A stretch of DNA of 64,000 bases from CAVURS01 sp963834425 (GTDB lineage: Bacteria > Actinomycetota > Actinomycetes > Actinomycetales > CAVURS01). Position 1 is the stretch's first letter, and each line of letters begins with the position of its first letter. The position numbers were made by a program, and so were the translations under genes. The notes beneath the pieces were generated by a model, which made no database searches, was not told the origin of the DNA, and worked only from the letters and a program-made list of their open reading frames with translations. The stretch lies in assembly GCA_963834425.1 (NCBI GenBank), contig CAWIBR010000006.1, forward strand, positions 37,732 through 101,731, in the 5' to 3' direction. Positions 8,785 to 17,748 of this stretch are shown piece after piece.

Positions 8785-10267
8785 TCAGGCCGAGACGGCC
8801 TGGTCCGTCTCCTGCGCGCGCACCGTGCCGCGGGACAGCACCAGCGGTACGACGAAGCCCACGGCCAGCGCGACCAGCACGCCGAGCCCGGTGTAGGCCC
8901 ACGCGCCGGTCTTGCCGCCGAGCCCGAGCGGGCCGAGGAGGTAGCCCTCCCAGGTGAAGGCGCTGGCGTAGCCGGTCACCAGACCCCAGCCCAGCACCGT
9001 GCCGAGGAGCATCGACCCGACGGCGACCCAGCCGATCGAGCCGTAGCGGCCGCGGGCGTCGTAGAGCGCCTCCTGGTCGTAGGGCGCGCCTGCGCAGCGC
9101 CAGGTCGGCCAGGAAGACGCCGCACCAGGCGGCGATCGGTACGCCGAGGGTGATCAGGAACGCCTGGAACGGGCCGAAGAAGTTCGGCGCCCGGAAGACG
9201 ACGTAGATCGAGCCGATGATCATCAGCACGCCGTCGATCGCCGCGGCCTGCCAGCGCGGGATGCGCAGGCCCAGGGTCAGCAGGGTCAGGCCCGAGGAGT
9301 AGATGTCCAGGATCGCGCCGGAGATCAGCCCGCCGACCGCGACCACGACGAACGGGATGAGGTACCAGGTCGGCAGGATCGCCGCGAGGGCGCCGATCGG
9401 GTCGGTGCTGATGGCGTCGGAGAGGGCCTTGCTCGACCCGACCAGGAGGAGCCGTAGGCCAGCAGGACGATCGGCGCCACGCTCGCACCGAACGTCGTCC
9501 AGAAGACGACGCCGCGGCTGGACGCGCTGCGCGGCAGGTAGCGCGAGTAGTCCGCGCCCGCGTTGACCCAGCCGAGCCCGAAGGCGGCTCCGGTCGTGAC
9601 GGCCGCGCCGAGGATGCCGGTGAAGGAGCCGCTCGGGATCGCGCTGACCTTGTCCCAGTGGATGTGGTCGAGGGTCAGCAGGATGTAGCCGACCGTCACG
9701 ATGGCCAGGACGACGGTCAGCCAGGTCTGGATCCGCAGGATCGCGTCGAAGCCCTTGATGCCGGCCAGGACGATCACCGCGATGACGACCAGGAAGGCGA
9801 CCACCTTGACCCCGGTGCCGTGGGCCCAGCCGAGCTGCTCGAAGACGGTCGCGACCGCCTTGGTCGACAGCGAGACCAGGATGATCTCCCAGCCCACCAG
9901 CAGCAGGTAGGACACCGCCGACGGCAGCGCGTTGCCCACGACGCCGAACGCCGCGCGGGACAGGACCATCGTCGGGCGCCGAGCCGCGCTTGCCGGCCAG
10001 CGCGACCAGGCCGACGAACAGGAACGACACGACGATCCCGAGGACTCCGGCCAGCAGCCCCTGCCAGAAGCTCACGCCGTTGCCGAGCACGAAGTAGCCG
10101 TAGCTCACGGCGAGCACCGCGATGTTCGCCGCGCACCACGGCCAGAACAGGCCGCGCGGCGTCCCCTTGCGCTCGGACTCGTCGATGACGTTGATGCCGT
10201 TGGCCTCGACGGCCAGGCCGCCTGGCGCCGTCGTCACGTTCGTCGAACCACTCACGTCGGTGGCCAT
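8785..10267 (-). CDS. NCS1 family purine/cytosine permease
   Basis: About twelve hydrophobic segments are seen. Characteristic stretches are WPWCAANIAVLAVSYGYFVL in the first helix, FGLGWVNAGADYSRYLPR (the conserved Asp-Tyr-x-Arg-Tyr loop of cytosine/purine permeases) and YDQEALYDARGRYG in the late cytosolic loop. The family imports nucleobases with a cation. The start at 10267 has a strong ribosome site, GGAGGGGCGAG. The gene begins 46 bases after purine nucleoside phosphorylase on the same strand, so import and salvage of purines are probably linked. Frame changes occur near 9090, 9450 and 9970. Confidence 0.8.
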
Positions 10268-10313
10268 CTCGCCCCTCCTGGTCGGGTCAGTCGTCCATGC
10301 TTGCGTCTCGGCC

Positions 10314-11109
10314 TCAGTACGTCGAGCACACGCGCCGCAGCACCGGGCCCAGGCCGGTCGCGGCCCGCTCGGCGGCGGCGACCACCTCGTCCGGGTCGAT
10401 GACCTCGCCGGTCGCCTCGACCACGGTGACGACCGAAAGCCCGAGGACCTCCAGGCCGGCGTCGCGAGCCGCGATGGTCTCCAGGACGGTCGACATCCCG
10501 AGCACGTCGGCCTGGAGTCGTTGCAGCGCATGGGCTTCGGCCACGGTCTCGTAGTGCGGTCCACGCAGCATGGCGTAAGTGCCCTCGACGAGCGCCGGGT
10601 CGACAGCCCGCGCGATCGCCCGCAGCCGGGGCGAGTAGGCCTGGGTCAGGTCCACGAACTGGGGCCCGACCAGCGGCGTGCTGCCGCTGAGGTTGAGATG
10701 GTCGGCGATCAGGACTCCGGTGCCGGTGCCCCAGTCGGCGCGCAACGAGCCGTTTGCGTTGGTGAGCAACGCGATTCGCGCGCCGGCCGCCGCCGCGGTG
10801 CGGACGGCGTGGGCCACCTGGCCGGCCCCGTGACCTTCGTAGAGATGGGTCCGGCCGAGGCAGCGCCAACACGGTGCGGCCGTCCACGTCGTAGGCGCGA
10901 GCCAGCCCGGCGTGGCCGACCGCGACGGGGGCCAGGAAGTGGGGGAGCTCGGCGACGGCCACCTCGGCCCGCGGCGTACCGAACGCCTCGGCCGCTCCGC
11001 CCCAACCGGACCCGAGCACCACGACGGCGTCGACCGCTTCGACGCCGAGCCGCCGGCGCAGGGCCACGGCCGCTTCCTCAGCGCGTGCGGGCCAGTCGGT
11101 CGAGGTCAT
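10314..11109 (-). CDS. punA: purine nucleoside phosphorylase
   Basis: The enzyme splits purine (deoxy)nucleosides with phosphate to base and (deoxy)ribose-1-phosphate. The N-terminal phosphate-site strand AVVVLGSGWGG, the LLTNANGSL block, LIADHLNLSG, and YAMLRGPHYETVAEA followed by VLGMSTVLE are the usual signatures of the trimeric PNP family, and about 265 residues is the expected length. One frame shift lies near 10858. The ATG at 11109 is nine bases from the end of sufE and the gene is followed by a nucleobase permease, so a four-gene minus-strand operon is likely. Confidence 0.88.
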
Positions 11110-11118
11110 CGGGAGCCC

Positions 11119-11580
11119 TCAGGCCGCAGCCTTGGCCCGGACCTGGCGTTTGATCCGGCCGAGCATCGAGACCATGCCCCGCAGCCGCAACGGGCTGACC
11201 GCCTCGCCGAGCCCGAACCGGTACGGCGCGTCGTCCGGCACGGCCAGCAGCTCGGCCGGCGCCAGCCCGTCCAGGCCGGCGTGCAGGATGCCGGCGAAAC
11301 CACGAGTGGTCGGCGCCGACGGCGGCGCGTCGAAGAAGAGGTTGACCACCTCTTGGCCATCCGGGCGGTCACCGCCAGGCGACACTTCGACCACCAGGAA
11401 GAGCGGCGACTGACACTCCTCGACCTGCTCCATCAGCTCCAGGTGCCCGGCGTAGCGCTCGGGGAGCTCGGGCAGCCCGTCGCTGAACTCCAGCAGCAGC
11501 TGGAGGCGGTCGCTGGCCGACATCGCCTGGAAGTCGTCGGCGATCTCGGCCAGCGCTGGCGGCAGCGGCGCGTCGGTCAC
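11119..11580 (-). CDS. sufE: SufE-like cysteine desulfuration protein
   Basis: The 153-residue protein has the SufE fold pattern: LPPALAEIADDF at the start, then VEECQSPLFLVVEV, where Cys56 is the sulfur acceptor, and a C-terminal FFDAPPSAPTTRGFAGILHA followed by LGRIKRQVRAKAAA. It accepts sulfur from a cysteine desulfurase, or here perhaps from the preceding rhodanese, and promotes Fe-S cluster building. The GTG start at 11580 overlaps the TGA of the sulfurtransferase gene by four bases, so the two are translated together. The frame is intact. Confidence 0.88.
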   Translation of the reverse strand: MTDAPLPPALAEIADDFQAMSASDRLQLLLEFSDGLPELPERYAGHLELMEQVEECQSPLFLVVEVSPGGDRPDGQEVVNLFFDAPPSAPTTRGFAGILHAGLDGLAPAELLAVPDDAPYRFGLGEAVSPLRLRGMVSMLGRIKRQVRAKAAA

Positions 11581-12512
11581 GAGGCGGCCGACCCGGCCCG
11601 TTGCCAAGGGGTGGCGCCGGTGGCCGGGCCGGTCTCGATCGGCACCCGCACGCTGTTGCCCCACTCGGTCCACGAGCCGTCGTAGTTGCGGACGTGCTCG
11701 AAGCCGAGCAGGTGGGTCAGCACGAACCAGGTGTGCGAGGAGCGCTCGCCGATCCGGCAGTAGGCGACGACGTCGTCCTGCGGGGTCAGTCCGACCTCGT
11801 CCAGGTAGATCGCCTCGAGCTCCGGGCGCGCCTTGAAGGTGGCGTCCTCGGCGGCGGCGCGGGCCCAGGGCACGCTGGCCGCACCCGGGATGTGGCCGCC
11901 GCGCATCGCGCCTTCCTGCGGGTAGTCGGGCATGTGCAGCAGCTCGCCGGAGAACTCGCCGGGGGAGCGGACGTCGACCAGCGGCTGGCCGATGTGGCCG
12001 AGCACGTCGGCCTGGAAGGCCCGCAGCTGCGAGTCGTCGCGCTCGACCACCGGGTAGTCGACCGGGGTGGGCTTCGGTGCGTCGCGGGTCAGCTCGCGGC
12101 CTTCGGCCTCCCACAGGGTCCGGCCGCCGTCGAGCAGCCGGACGTCGGCGTGGCCGAAGAGCGAGAAGACCCAGAGCGCGTAGGCCGCCCACCAGTTGTT
12201 CTTGTCGCCGTAGAGCACGATCGTCGTGTCCCGGCCGATGCCGCGAGCGCCCATCACCTCGGCGAAGCGCGCGCCGTCCACGTAGTCGCGGGTGAGCGGG
12301 TCGTTGAGGTCGGTGTGCCAGTCGACCTTGACCGCGCCGGGGATGTGGCCGGTGTCGTAGAGCAGGACGTCCTCGTCGGACTCGACGACCACGAGCCCTT
12401 CGTCACCCAGATGGTCGGCCAGCCAGGCGGTGGTCACCAGCCGCTCGGGATGCGCGTAGGCCGCGAGCTTGGGGTCGTTGTCGAACGGGACAGAAGGCGC
12501 GGACACGATCAA
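11577..12512 (-). CDS. sseA: thiosulfate/3-mercaptopyruvate sulfurtransferase (two-domain rhodanese)
   Basis: The 311-residue protein has two rhodanese domains. The first, inactive one contains DTGHIPGAVKVDWHTDLNDP. The second carries the catalytic Cys252 in VVAYCRIGERSSHTWF, preceded by LVDVRSPGEF. Residues after the active Cys (RIGERS) are those of the actinobacterial CysA2/SseA group. It moves sulfane sulfur to acceptors such as cyanide or thioredoxin-like partners; the overlapping sufE gene suggests Fe-S sulfur traffic. The start at 12512 could instead be the in-frame GTG two codons on. It is uninterrupted, unlike the ligase gene before it. Confidence 0.9.
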   Translation of the reverse strand: MIVSAPSVPFDNDPKLAAYAHPERLVTTAWLADHLGDEGLVVVESDEDVLLYDTGHIPGAVKVDWHTDLNDPLTRDYVDGARFAEVMGARGIGRDTTIVLYGDKNNWWAAYALWVFSLFGHADVRLLDGGRTLWEAEGRELTRDAPKPTPVDYPVVERDDSQLRAFQADVLGHIGQPLVDVRSPGEFSGELLHMPDYPQEGAMRGGHIPGAASVPWARAAAEDATFKARPELEAIYLDEVGLTPQDDVVAYCRIGERSSHTWFVLTHLLGFEHVRNYDGSWTEWGNSVRVPIETGPATGATPWQRAGSAAS

Positions 12513-12601
12513 TCACCTCGGGTGCTGAGGGCGTGGGCTGGTCGGGCGGTGCAGCAATGCCAACCCGGTCATGCTTCCAGGTCATCCCGCGGCTCCGGGA
12601 G

Positions 12602-14188
12602 TCACCCCGAGGCCGCCGCCCGCAGGGCCTCGACCGCCTCGATGGTGTCGGCCTCCGCCGGGCCCTTGTCCTCGCGGTAGCGGACCACCCGGGCGAACCG
12701 CAGCGCCAGCTTGGCCGGATAGCGGGGTGAGGTCTGCACCCCGTCGAGGGCGATCTCGACCACCAGCTCGGGTCGGACCCGCACCACCCAGCCGTCGGTC
12801 GGGCCGTCGGCCAGGGCCAGCAGCGCCTCGGTCTGCTCGGCCAGCATCGCGTCGGTCAGCCCCTTGAAGGTCTTGCCCAGCATCACGAACCCCCCGACGG
12901 GCCCGAACCGGCCGTCCGGGATCCAGGGCGCCCAGGTGGAGGTTCGAGAGCTTGCCCGTGCGCCGACCGTGACCCCACTCGGCGGCCAGGATCACCAGGT
13001 CGAGGGTGTGGACCGGCTTGACCTTGACCCAGCCGGCGCCGCGGCGCCCCATGGCGTACGGCGAGGAGTCGGCCTTCACGACGACGCCTTCGTGGCCGCG
13101 GGCGAGCGCGTCGGCGGTGAACGCCTCGGCCGCTGCCAGCTGGTCCGGGTCGGCCGGGTCGGCCACGTCGACCCGCGGCACGAGCAGGCCGGCATCGACC
13201 GCGCCGGCCAGCGCAGCGCGGCGTACCGATCCGGGCTCGTCGAGCAGGTCGGCGCCCGCCAGGTGGAGGGCGTCGAAGACGAAGAGCGTCAATGGTGTGG
13301 TGGCCGCGCCGGTCGTGGGGTCCGATGCGGGTCGCCGTGCGAGACCCGGTGACCTGGAACGGTTGTGGGCGTCCGTCGGGTCGCAGCGCGATGACCTCGC
13401 CGTCCAGGACGGCCTGCTCGGGGACGCCGGCGAGCACGGCCGCGACGACCTCGGGCATCCGGTCGGTGATCTCGTCCAGGGACCGGGTGAAGATCCGGAC
13501 GCGGTCGCCGTCGCGGTGCACCTGGACCCGGATCCCGTCGAGCTTCCACTCCACGCCGGCCGGACCGGTCCGCTCGAGCGCTGCGGCCAGCGTCGGTGCG
13601 GAACCGGCCAGCATCGGCGCCAGCGGCGTCCCGACGCGAAGGCTGAAGCCGGCCAGGCCGTCGGCGCCGGCGGTCAGGGCCGTCACGGCGACCGCCCCCA
13701 GGTCTCCGGCCAGTGTCTGGGCGCGGCGGACCGTCACCTCGGGCACTCCGGCCGCCCGCGCGACGGCGGCGAGCATCACGCCCTCCTGCGCGCCCTGGCG
13801 CAGCTCGCCGCTGACCAGCCCGGCGAGCAGCCGCTGCTCCGGAGCCGTGGCCCGGTCCAGCAGCGCGGCGAGCAGGTCCCGGCGCTCGGTCTGCGAGCCG
13901 GTCCCGGCCAGCCGGGCGGCCGCCGCGAACGCCGCGTCGACCTCGATGACGGTCAGCGTCGGCGAGGCGGCGGCGTCGGGCAGGACGCGCAGCGCCGTCC
14001 AGCCGATCCCCGTGCGTCGTTGCCGCAGGTCCCCGCTCAGCCAGGCGACCACGACCGGGACGAGCTCCTCAGCCACCGGCTCGGCGACGCACCGCCGCAA
14101 GAGGTCGGCGACCAGGGTCACCTTGGTCGTGCGCGACGACGTCGCCGCGACCGCCTGCGCTGACGTCGGCGACCTCGCGGAGCAACAC
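12602..14188 (-). CDS. ligB: ATP-dependent DNA ligase (LigB type)
   Basis: The nucleotidyl-transfer lysine is in VEWKLDGIRVQVHR (Lys codon at 13543-13545), followed by the motifs VLDGEVIAL, LFVFDALH, EGVVVKADSS and WVKVKP of ATP-dependent ligases. An N-terminal helical DNA-binding domain begins AVAATSSRTTKVTLVADLL. The roughly 520-codon length matches mycobacterial LigB, a non-essential ligase distinct from NAD-dependent LigA. The GTG start at 14188 (VLLREVADV) is chosen because it gives the family N-terminus once a frame shift near 14160 is allowed; others lie near 13300 and 12900. It is divergent from pxpA with 50 bases between. Confidence 0.83.
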
Positions 14189-14238
14189 GTCGCCGATTCT
14201 GCGCCGTGCCACCGACAGACCTCCGACACAATGCCGGG

Positions 14239-14955
14239 GTGGACCTCAACGCGGACGTGGGCGAGAGCTTCGGGCGCTGGGCGCTGGGCGACGACGCGGC
14301 GATGCTCCAGCTGGTGACCAGCGCCAACGTCGCCTGCGGGTTCCACGCCGGCGACCCGGTGGGCATCCAGCACACCTGCCGGCTGGCCATGAAGAGCAAC
14401 GTCGTCGTGGGGGCGCAGGTCGGCTATCGCGACCTGGCCGGCTTCGGCCGGCGCTTCATGGACGTCAGTCCCGGCGACCTGAAGGCCGACGTGATCTACC
14501 AGATCGGGGCCCTGCAGGCCCTGAGCCGGTCGGTCGGCACGACCGTGCGCTACGTCAAAGCGCACGGCGCGCTCTATCACGCGGTGAACCGCCATGAGTC
14601 CCAGGCCCGGGCGCTCATCTCGGCCGTGCTGACCAACGACGAAGGCCTGGCCATCGTCGGCCAGCCCGGCTCGATGTTGCTGGACCTCGCTGCCCAAGCC
14701 GGGCTGCCGGTCGTCCGTGAGGGCTTCGCCGACCGCGGCTACGACGAGCAGGGTCAGCTGCTGCCGCGCGGTGAGCCGGGCGCCCTGCTGACGGACGCGG
14801 GAACCGTTGGGCGGCAATCGCTTCAGCTCGCCCAGTCCGGCCGCTTCGACACCCTCTGCTTGCACTCAGACACCCCCGGAGCTGTCACGCTGGCCCAGGC
14901 TGCCCGGCGGGCGTTGGCGGCCGCGCGGCTGCCCATCGCGGCCTTCGTCCGCTGA
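14239..14955 (+). CDS. pxpA: 5-oxoprolinase subunit A (LamB/YcsF family)
   Basis: The GTG start at 14239 gives the family N-terminus VDLNADVGESFGRWALGDD. Further signatures are NVACGFHAGDP, GYRDLAGFGRRFM, VKAHGALYHA, REGFADRGYDEQGQLLPRGE and CLHSDTPGA. PxpA with PxpB and PxpC hydrolyses 5-oxoproline (pyroglutamate) to glutamate using ATP. The 238-residue length is normal and the frame is intact. The pxpB start follows within eight bases, and all three subunits lie in one operon. Confidence 0.9.
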   Translation: MDLNADVGESFGRWALGDDAAMLQLVTSANVACGFHAGDPVGIQHTCRLAMKSNVVVGAQVGYRDLAGFGRRFMDVSPGDLKADVIYQIGALQALSRSVGTTVRYVKAHGALYHAVNRHESQARALISAVLTNDEGLAIVGQPGSMLLDLAAQAGLPVVREGFADRGYDEQGQLLPRGEPGALLTDAGTVGRQSLQLAQSGRFDTLCLHSDTPGAVTLAQAARRALAAARLPIAAFVR

Positions 14956-14962
14956 CCGACCC

Positions 14963-15605
14963 ATGCCCCCCGCCCACCTGACGCCGTACGGCGAGCGGGG
15001 CCTGCTCATCGAGATCGACGCGGGTGCCGAGGATCCCGCGGCCCTGGTGGCCGGTTGGGTGTCGGCCGTCCGCGGCGGCGGAGCTCGCCGGGGTACTCGA
15101 CATCGTGCCCGCGGCGCGCTCGGTCCTGCTGCACCTCGCCGACGCTCAGACCGCCCAACGGCTACGGCCGTTGATTGCTGGACTGCAACCGTTGTCCGAA
15201 GACATGCGCCGATCAGGCGACCGTGTGGTCGAGATCCCGGTGGTCTACGACGGCCCGGACCTCGACGCCGTCGCCACCATGCTGCGGCTGTCCCGCGACG
15301 AGGTGGTCGCCCTGCACACCGGCGGCCTCTGGACCGCGGGGTTCGCCGGTTTCGCGCCGGGCTTCGCCTACCTCACCGGCGCCGACGGCCGACTGTCCGT
15401 GCCGCGCCGGGCCGAGCCCCGGACCCGGGTCCCCGCGGGCGCCGTGGCCTTGGCCGCCGGCTACTCGGCGGTCTATCCGCGGCCCTCGCCCGGCGGGTGG
15501 CAGCTGATCGGCCGCACCGAGGAGCCGATGTGGGAGATCACGCGTGACCCGCCGGCCCTGGTCGGGGCCGGCCAACGGGTCCAGTTCGTCGAGCGCGTCC
15601 CGTGA
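14963..15605 (+). CDS. pxpB: 5-oxoprolinase subunit B (KipI family)
   Basis: The reading starts MPPAHLTPYGERGLLIEID, shifts frame once near 15075, and continues with LDIVPAARSVLLHL, HTGGLWTAGFAGFAPGFAYL and YPRPSPGGWQLIGRTEEPMW. The last two are the allophanate-hydrolase-subunit-1 signature. It forms the PxpBC complex that phosphorylates and opens 5-oxoproline supplied with PxpA. Its TGA overlaps the GTG of pxpC by four bases. Confidence 0.88.
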
Positions 15606-16487
15606 CCCGCCGGGTCGAGGTGCTCGCGCCCGGGCCGTTCGCGACGGTCCAGGACCAGGGTCGCCCGGGCCGGGCCGCCTGGGGCGTCGGGCGCTCCGGC
15701 GCCGCCGACCGGGGCGCCGCGGCCCTGGCCAACCGGCTGGTCGCCAACCCGGCCTCGGCCGCGCTGCTGGAAGTCACGATGGGTGGTCTGTCGGTGCGGG
15801 CCGAAGCGGCGCTGACCGTTGCGCTCACGGGCGCCGACGCGAGCGCCCACGTCGACGGACGAGCGGTGACCTGGTGTGCGCCGGTGGCGCTTCCGGCGGG
15901 GGCGGTGCTGACCCTGGGAACGCCGCTTGGTGGGCCTGCGGACCTACCTCGCCGTCCGGGGCGGCATCGATGTGCCTGCCGTGCTGGGCTCCCGGTCCTA
16001 CGACGTCCTCGGTCGCCTCGGTCCGGCGCCGCTCGCCGCCGGCGACCGGCTCCCCGTCGGAACCGAACCCCGGAGGTGGCCGACCGTCGAGAGCGTGGCC
16101 GGCCGCGGCGACCCGCTCGGCGGGCCGGCCCGGAGGGCGGTGCGCCTGACCGGCTGGACCGGCCCGCATCCGGAGGTGTTGGGCCAGTCCGGGATCGACC
16201 AGCTCGGCCGGACCGAATGGGCCGTGACGGCCGAGAGCGACCGGACCGGGTTGCGTCTGTCCGGGCCGCCGCTCGCGCGCGACGCGGAGTCGCAGTGGCC
16301 GGTCGAAGGGCTGGTGCGCGGCGCGGTGCAGCTGCCGCCGTCCGGCCGACCGGTGGTGCTGCTCGCCGACCATCCGGTGACGGGTGGCTACCCAGCGGTG
16401 GCCGCGCTGGACGACGTCAGCTGCGACCGAGCCGCCCAGCTGCGCCCCGGCGACCGGGTTCGACTCGAGCTGCGAACGCCCGGTTGA
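15602..16487 (+). CDS. pxpC: 5-oxoprolinase subunit C (biotin-dependent carboxyltransferase-like)
   Basis: The GTG start at 15602 gives VEVLAPGPFATVQDQGRPGR and the next line of the fold, WGVGRSGAADRGAAALANRL. After one frame shift near 15930 it continues RTYLAVRGGIDVPAVLGSRS and VVLLADHPVTGGYPAVAAL. These are the AHS2 signatures shared by PxpC/KipA and urea amidolyase. It completes the PxpABC 5-oxoprolinase. The stop at 16485-16487 is 97 bases before the next gene, which has its own strong ribosome site. Confidence 0.88.
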
Positions 16488-16584
16488 CCACGCGGAACGC
16501 GCCGGAGCCGTGTCGTCGGGAGTTTCGGGCGCTGCTCGGGCATGATCGACAGGCGGCCCGACCGCCGCGGGGGGAAGGAACGGC

Positions 16585-17277
16585 ATGAGCGTCAGCATGG
16601 CCACGCGCGCCGAGGAGGCGACCATCGCGACCGACGGGGGACTGGCGACATCGGCGACTCGCCTGGTCGAGCGCCTGATGGACCTGGGCATCGATGGAAG
16701 CGGGCGGATCGACTCGGCGACCCTGATCGCCGACAAGGCCCGCAGCACCCGACCCGATGCCGAGAGCGCGATCGACGCGGTCGTCGGGCGCCACCTCAAG
16801 ATCGCCGCGGCCGGCGGGTTCGTCACCGGGCTCGGTGGCTTCGTCACGCTGCCGGTCGCGTTGCCGCTGAACGTCGCGGAGTTCTATCTGGTGGCGACCC
16901 GGATGGTCGCCTCGATCGCCTGCCTGCGCGGCTACGACCTGCGCCAGCCGGAAGTCCGCTCCGCCGTGATGCTGGCCCTGGTCGGAGCCGACGCCGACGA
17001 CCTGCTGGCCAAGGCCGGCCTGACGCCAGGGGAGCGGCTGGCGACGCTGGCCGCCGAACGCCTGCCCGGACCGGCGCTGATGCTGGTCAACAAGGGGGTG
17101 GGTTTCCGGTTGCTGAGCACCCTGGGCCGCAAGGGTGCCCAGCGGTTCGGCAAGGGGGTTCCGTTCCTCGGCGGTGCCGTCGGAGCAGGCATCGACACCT
17201 TCCTGCTCCGCCGGATCGCCGACCATGCGCGGCACGAATTTCCGCCCTCGCTGGTGCTGACGTCGTTCGCGACGTAG
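16585..17277 (+). CDS. EcsC family protein
   Basis: The 230-residue product has the EcsC pattern: a helical N-terminal part (SATRLVERLMDLGIDGSGRI), a central Gly/Ala-rich hydrophobic pair, AAAGGFVTGLGGFVTLPVAL, then FYLVATRMVASIACLRGYDL and a C-terminal FLGGAVGAGIDTFLLRRIAD. The family is named from the Bacillus ecs locus, but its biochemical role is unknown; membrane association is likely. ATG at 16585 follows GGGGGAAGGAA. The frame is intact. The YkvA-like gene starts nine bases after its stop, so the two are probably co-transcribed. Confidence 0.75.
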   Translation: MSVSMATRAEEATIATDGGLATSATRLVERLMDLGIDGSGRIDSATLIADKARSTRPDAESAIDAVVGRHLKIAAAGGFVTGLGGFVTLPVALPLNVAEFYLVATRMVASIACLRGYDLRQPEVRSAVMLALVGADADDLLAKAGLTPGERLATLAAERLPGPALMLVNKGVGFRLLSTLGRKGAQRFGKGVPFLGGAVGAGIDTFLLRRIADHARHEFPPSLVLTSFAT

Positions 17278-17286
17278 AAAGGTCCT

Positions 17287-17640
17287 ATGAAGGGACTCCG
17301 GTTCGCCGCGCTGGGGGCCGTTTGGCGCGCCCTGCGAGCCGGCCACCGTCCCGGCACTCCGGGGATCGGTGACCGGATCCGGGCGCTGCCCCGGCTGGTC
17401 ACGTCAACCGTGCTCGGTCGCTACACCGGGTTGAGCCGTGGCCGGCTGTTCGTCATGGCGCTCGCCGTCCTGTACGTCGTGTCTCCGGTTGATCTGATCC
17501 CCGAGCTCTTCGTGCCGCTGCTCGGTCTGATCGATGACGCCTTCGTCGTGGCCTGGCTGGCCGGGGTCGTCCTGCTCGAGACCGAGCGGTTCATCACCTG
17601 GGAACGCAGCCGGATCGTCGTCGGCCAGGTTGTGCGCTGA
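17287..17640 (+). CDS. YkvA family (DUF1232) membrane protein
   Basis: The 117-residue protein carries the DUF1232 core, LAVLYVVSPVDLIPELFVPL followed by LGLIDDAFVVAWLAGVVLLE, a conserved short membrane-associated motif in the YkvA family. The N-terminal 45 residues are basic. Function is unknown. ATG at 17287 follows AAAGGTCCT and the gene is tightly linked to the EcsC-like gene, so both may act at the membrane in the same process. The frame is intact. Confidence 0.75.
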   Translation: MKGLRFAALGAVWRALRAGHRPGTPGIGDRIRALPRLVTSTVLGRYTGLSRGRLFVMALAVLYVVSPVDLIPELFVPLLGLIDDAFVVAWLAGVVLLETERFITWERSRIVVGQVVR

Positions 17641-17654
17641 GCCGACGGCACGCC

Positions 17655-17670
17655 GACCGGACCCCCGGTC
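17655..17670 (+). terminator. short GC hairpin after ykvA-like gene
   Basis: GACCGG and CCGGTC enclose a four-base loop (ACCC), 15 bases after the YkvA-like stop codon. No T-run follows, as is usual for high-GC terminators, so the call is tentative. Confidence 0.35.
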
Positions 17671-17748
17671 ATCCACAGATCGGCCGCTCGTCCCACTGTC
17701 CACAGGCGCCTGCTCTGCCTCGGCGGACAGGAGGAGGCAGCCGCCACA

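Noticed and set aside
1..9000. Real pseudogenes in the MFS, CHAT, S8, polymerase and permease genes
   Set aside because: Shifts are single-base, often compensated, catalytic residues are kept, and the same pattern affects essential genes, so base-call error is more likely than decay.
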